Shown one piece after another: positions 14,244-16,270 of a stretch of 16,270 bases of DNA. The translations under genes and the position numbers were made by a program. The stretch covers positions 1 to 16,270 of the forward strand of contig JBBSPE010000103.1 of assembly GCA_038259155.1 (NCBI GenBank), in the 5' to 3' direction. Below the pieces are notes generated by a model. It saw only the letters and a program-made list of their open reading frames with translations. It made no database searches and had not been told where the DNA came from. Position 1 is the first letter of the stretch. Every line of letters begins with the position of its first letter. The DNA comes from JAABRT01 sp038259155 (GTDB lineage Bacteria > Gemmatimonadota > Gemmatimonadetes > Gemmatimonadales > Gemmatimonadaceae).

Positions 14244-15227
14244 TCAGTAAATATCAAGATCGCGCGCCACGCGCACGACACCCTGGTAGCCGCCGCGGCG
14301 CACACCAGCCTCAAGCTCGGCGGGAGTCCCGCCCATCCAGATCACGTGCGACAACACCAAGGTCTTCACGCCGGCACGACGCGCGAGCACACCCACTTCT
14401 TCATCGCTCGTGTGTACGCTGCGCATGTAAGCCGGCCACTCAGCTCCGCCGGGACGATCTTCCGGCTTGAGCCGGATTGCCGGGTACGTCTCATGCACCA
14501 GTACATCAGCGTTCCTGGCCGCCTCTGCCAGCGCATCACTCGCGCGAGTATCACCGCTGATCACGATCTTGCGCGTGGGTAGCTCGACTACATACGCGAG
14601 CGCAACTTTCCACTCACCGTGCGGCACCTGCAGTGCGCGAATGCGGACGCCAGCGCTGTCGTACACCACGCCACCTTGGGTTTCGTGCACGCGCACACGC
14701 TCCCCGCCGCGCTGTCCGCGTTCCTGTCCGTCCGTGCGAACCGCAATGTCCTCGGCCCAGGCAGCCAAAATGTGTCCGGTCATCTGCGCCGTACCTGGCG
14801 GCCCTGTGACAGGCATGGGCGCGCGTCGGCCCATCACCCACGAGGTGAGCATCACGTCCGGCAGGCCGAGCGTGTGGTCGCTGTGCAGGTGTGTCAGGAA
14901 CACGTGCGTGAAGCCGTCAATCGGCAGCCCGGCCTCAGCGGCTCGGCGCATTGCGCCGGCGCCGGCGTCAAAGAGGAAGGTACGGTCGCCGTACACCAGT
15001 GCGTAGGCCGGCCCCATGCGCGCTGGATCGGGCACCGGAAAGCCGGAACCCAGCACGATCAGACAGCCAGCGGCCTCCTGCGAGCTGGCGCAGCGGGCCG
15101 ATTCCGTGAAGCGACGTTGCGCCTGGGCTACCTGCGTGCAGAGCAGCAACCCGGTCAGCAGCGATGCCAACAAGTGCGGCCGAGGGATGAGAGCGAAATT
15201 CGGGGAACGTGGCATGCTGCATGGCAT
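14244..15227 (-). CDS. Secreted metallo-beta-lactamase-fold hydrolase (RNase Z / AtsA-like)
   Basis: A 327-aa exported MBL-fold protein. The start is ATG 15227, supported by GAGAGG 4 nt upstream; another ATG at 15215 is possible. Residues about 17-37 are a hydrophobic signal ending AQA. The metal site shows THLHSDH (His113, His115, Asp117, His118), a later His in VPHGEWK, Asp in ISGDTRASD and His in LSHVIW. This order suits the RNase Z/arylsulfatase-like branch rather than beta-lactamases. Two Cys (46 and 55) flank the domain start. Because it is exported, tRNA processing is unlikely; a phosphodiester, sulfate-ester or lactone substrate is inferred only. It is followed by the M1 peptidase gene on the same strand and starts 74 bp from the divergent exonuclease gene. 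Confidence 0.85.
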   Translation of the reverse strand: MPCSMPRSPNFALIPRPHLLASLLTGLLLCTQVAQAQRRFTESARCASSQEAAGCLIVLGSGFPVPDPARMGPAYALVYGDRTFLFDAGAGAMRRAAEAGLPIDGFTHVFLTHLHSDHTLGLPDVMLTSWVMGRRAPMPVTGPPGTAQMTGHILAAWAEDIAVRTDGQERGQRGGERVRVHETQGGVVYDSAGVRIRALQVPHGEWKVALAYVVELPTRKIVISGDTRASDALAEAARNADVLVHETYPAIRLKPEDRPGGAEWPAYMRSVHTSDEEVGVLARRAGVKTLVLSHVIWMGGTPAELEAGVRRGGYQGVVRVARDLDIY

Positions 15228-15231
15228 ATTA

Positions 15232-15237
15232 CCTCTC
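15232..15237 (-). promoter_or_regulatory. Ribosome binding site of the secreted MBL hydrolase
   Basis: GAGAGG on the minus strand, 4 nt before ATG 15227. It favours this start over ATG 15215 and over the longer frame reaching 15290. Confidence 0.5.
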
Positions 15238-15301
15238 TGACAGTGACAGCGTGAGCGGCACGCGGTCTCTACGTCCACCGCCAGACGCACATTCTGCCGT
15301 C

Positions 15302-16270
15302 ATGCTGCTGCGCCTTACCGATCGCGGGCTCTGGTGCGAGCCCGCCGACCTGTACATCGATCCGTGGGCGCCGGTGGACCGGGCGGTCATCACGCACGCG
15401 CACGCCGACCACCTGCGTTGGGGCTGCGGCCACTATTTAGTGAGCGATTCCTGTGCGCCGCTGGCCAGACAGCGACTCGGCGCGCACGCAGACCGCGTGG
15501 AATCAGTGCCATACGGTCAGACGGTCACCCACCGCGGCGTACAAGTCTCCCTGCACCCCGCCGGCCACATTCTCGGCTCAGCGCAGGTACGTGTGGAGCA
15601 CGAGGGCGAAGTGTGGGTGGTCTCGGGCGACTACAAAACCGACCCCGACCCCACCTGCGCGCCCTGGGAGCCGGTGCGCTGCCACACGTTCATCACCGAG
15701 TGCACGTTTGGCCTGCCGGTGTACCGCTGGCCGTCGCAGGATCAGGTGTTCCGCGAAATCAACGCGTGGTGGACGCAGAACGCCGAGCAGGGCCTCGCCT
15801 CCGTGCTGTACGGGTACTCACTTGGCAAGGCACAGCGCATGCTCGCCGGACTCGATCCGTCCATCGGCCCTGTTCTTGTGCACGGCGCCGTGGACGTGAT
15901 GACCGCGCTCTATCGCGCCGAGGGCGTGCGCATGCCGGACACGATCAATGCGACGGTGAATGCGAAGGACGACTCTTGGCGTCGGGCCATGGTCGTGGCC
16001 CCGCCGAGTGCTGGCGGCTCCACGTGGACGCGGCGATTCGGCAAGCACGCCGAAGCGTTCGCGAGCGGCTGGATGCTGGTGCGCGGGGCGCGACGGCGCC
16101 GTGGTGTGGACCGCGGCTTCGTGCTCTCTGATCACGTGGACTGGCCGCAGTTGCTCAGCGCGATTGCTGCAACGGGCGCAGAGCGTGTGTGGGCTACCCA
16201 CGGATTCACGGGCCCCGTGGTGCGCTGGCTGGAATCGCAGGGATACGATGCGCGCGCCATTGCCACGCGG
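15302..16270 (+). CDS. Ligase-associated DNA exonuclease, MBL/beta-CASP (3' end missing)
   Basis: The frame is open from ATG 15302 to the last base (323 codons, no stop), so the end lies beyond the window. The protein is a cytoplasmic MBL-fold nuclease with a beta-CASP segment. Its family is usually encoded with an ATP-dependent DNA ligase, an Lhr-type helicase and a phosphoesterase in a DNA-repair operon. Visible: THAHADH (His32, His34, Asp36, His37), HPAGHILGSAQV (residues 85-96, third metal His), VVSGDYKTDPDP (Asp110), TECTFGLPVYRWP (132-144), YGYSLGKAQR (170-179) and the C-terminal SDHVDWPQL with a further His. There is no signal peptide, unlike the divergent MBL neighbour. The family is only slightly longer than what is seen, so few residues are missing. 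The start lacks a clear Shine-Dalgarno. Ligase or helicase genes are expected just downstream. Confidence 0.86.
   Translation, partial: MLLRLTDRGLWCEPADLYIDPWAPVDRAVITHAHADHLRWGCGHYLVSDSCAPLARQRLGAHADRVESVPYGQTVTHRGVQVSLHPAGHILGSAQVRVEHEGEVWVVSGDYKTDPDPTCAPWEPVRCHTFITECTFGLPVYRWPSQDQVFREINAWWTQNAEQGLASVLYGYSLGKAQRMLAGLDPSIGPVLVHGAVDVMTALYRAEGVRMPDTINATVNAKDDSWRRAMVVAPPSAGGSTWTRRFGKHAEAFASGWMLVRGARRRRGVDRGFVLSDHVDWPQLLSAIAATGAERVWATHGFTGPVVRWLESQGYDARAIATR

Noticed and set aside
13350..14582. 410-codon plus-strand open frame opposite the aminopeptidase and MBL genes.
   Set aside because: Arg/His/Val-rich, with no motif or signal. The opposite strand holds two well-supported enzymes.
15334..16131. 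265-codon plus-strand frame at the right end.
   Set aside because: Arg-rich shadow. The frame from ATG 15302 carries the full set of MBL metal motifs and stays open to the window end.
1..16270. CRISPR arrays, insertion sequences, tRNA genes, phage or defence genes.
   Set aside because: No repeated spaced units, transposase motifs, tRNA-like folds or such protein families were seen on either strand.

Overview
The window comes from a GC-rich bacterium. Secreted proteins with carboxypeptidase-regulatory plus TonB-plug-like segments point to a diderm. A lipoprotein M1 peptidase and a ligase-associated exonuclease fit the same picture. My best guess is Gemmatimonadota, but this rests on protein style only; no rRNA or other marker is present. 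No tRNA, rRNA, CRISPR array, transposase or phage gene was seen.

Left region (1-5608, plus strand): a tightly packed operon, smtA(partial)-smtB-mct-mcl-mch. The products resemble, over their whole visible length, the Chloroflexus enzymes of the second (glyoxylate-assimilating) half of the 3-hydroxypropionate bicycle. The expected flow is: succinyl-CoA:(S)-malate CoA transfer (SmtAB); malyl-CoA cleavage to acetyl-CoA and glyoxylate (Mcl); glyoxylate plus propionyl-CoA to beta-methylmalyl-CoA (Mcl); dehydration to mesaconyl-C1-CoA (Mch); C1-to-C4 CoA migration (Mct). The next enzyme, mesaconyl-C4-CoA hydratase (Meh), is not in the window. Nor are the carboxylation-branch enzymes. Finding this set next to diderm-type genes is the main discovery here.

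Middle region (5609-8496, plus strand): a 151-bp spacer, a FabH-type 3-ketoacyl synthase III with an intact Cys-His-Asn triad, then two diverged tandem paralogues. Each paralogue is a small exported protein with a beta-sandwich domain, an orphan TonB-plug-like end and a conserved C-x8-C pair.

Next (8444-10458, minus strand): acyl-CoA thioesterase II (tesB) is interrupted by one in-frame TAA that removes the catalytic Gln. It was followed, by a GTGA overlap, by an FAD-dependent oxidoreductase of the type often linked to SelD. The oxidoreductase 3' end overlaps the second small secreted gene by 53 bp. A zinc alcohol dehydrogenase (10604-11644, plus) diverges from tesB.

Right region: a minus-strand pair, a secreted metallo-beta-lactamase-fold hydrolase followed by a lipoprotein M1 aminopeptidase. 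Diverging from it and running off the window end is a beta-CASP/MBL ligase-associated DNA exonuclease, open to the last base. No stretch longer than 300 bp lacks a gene.
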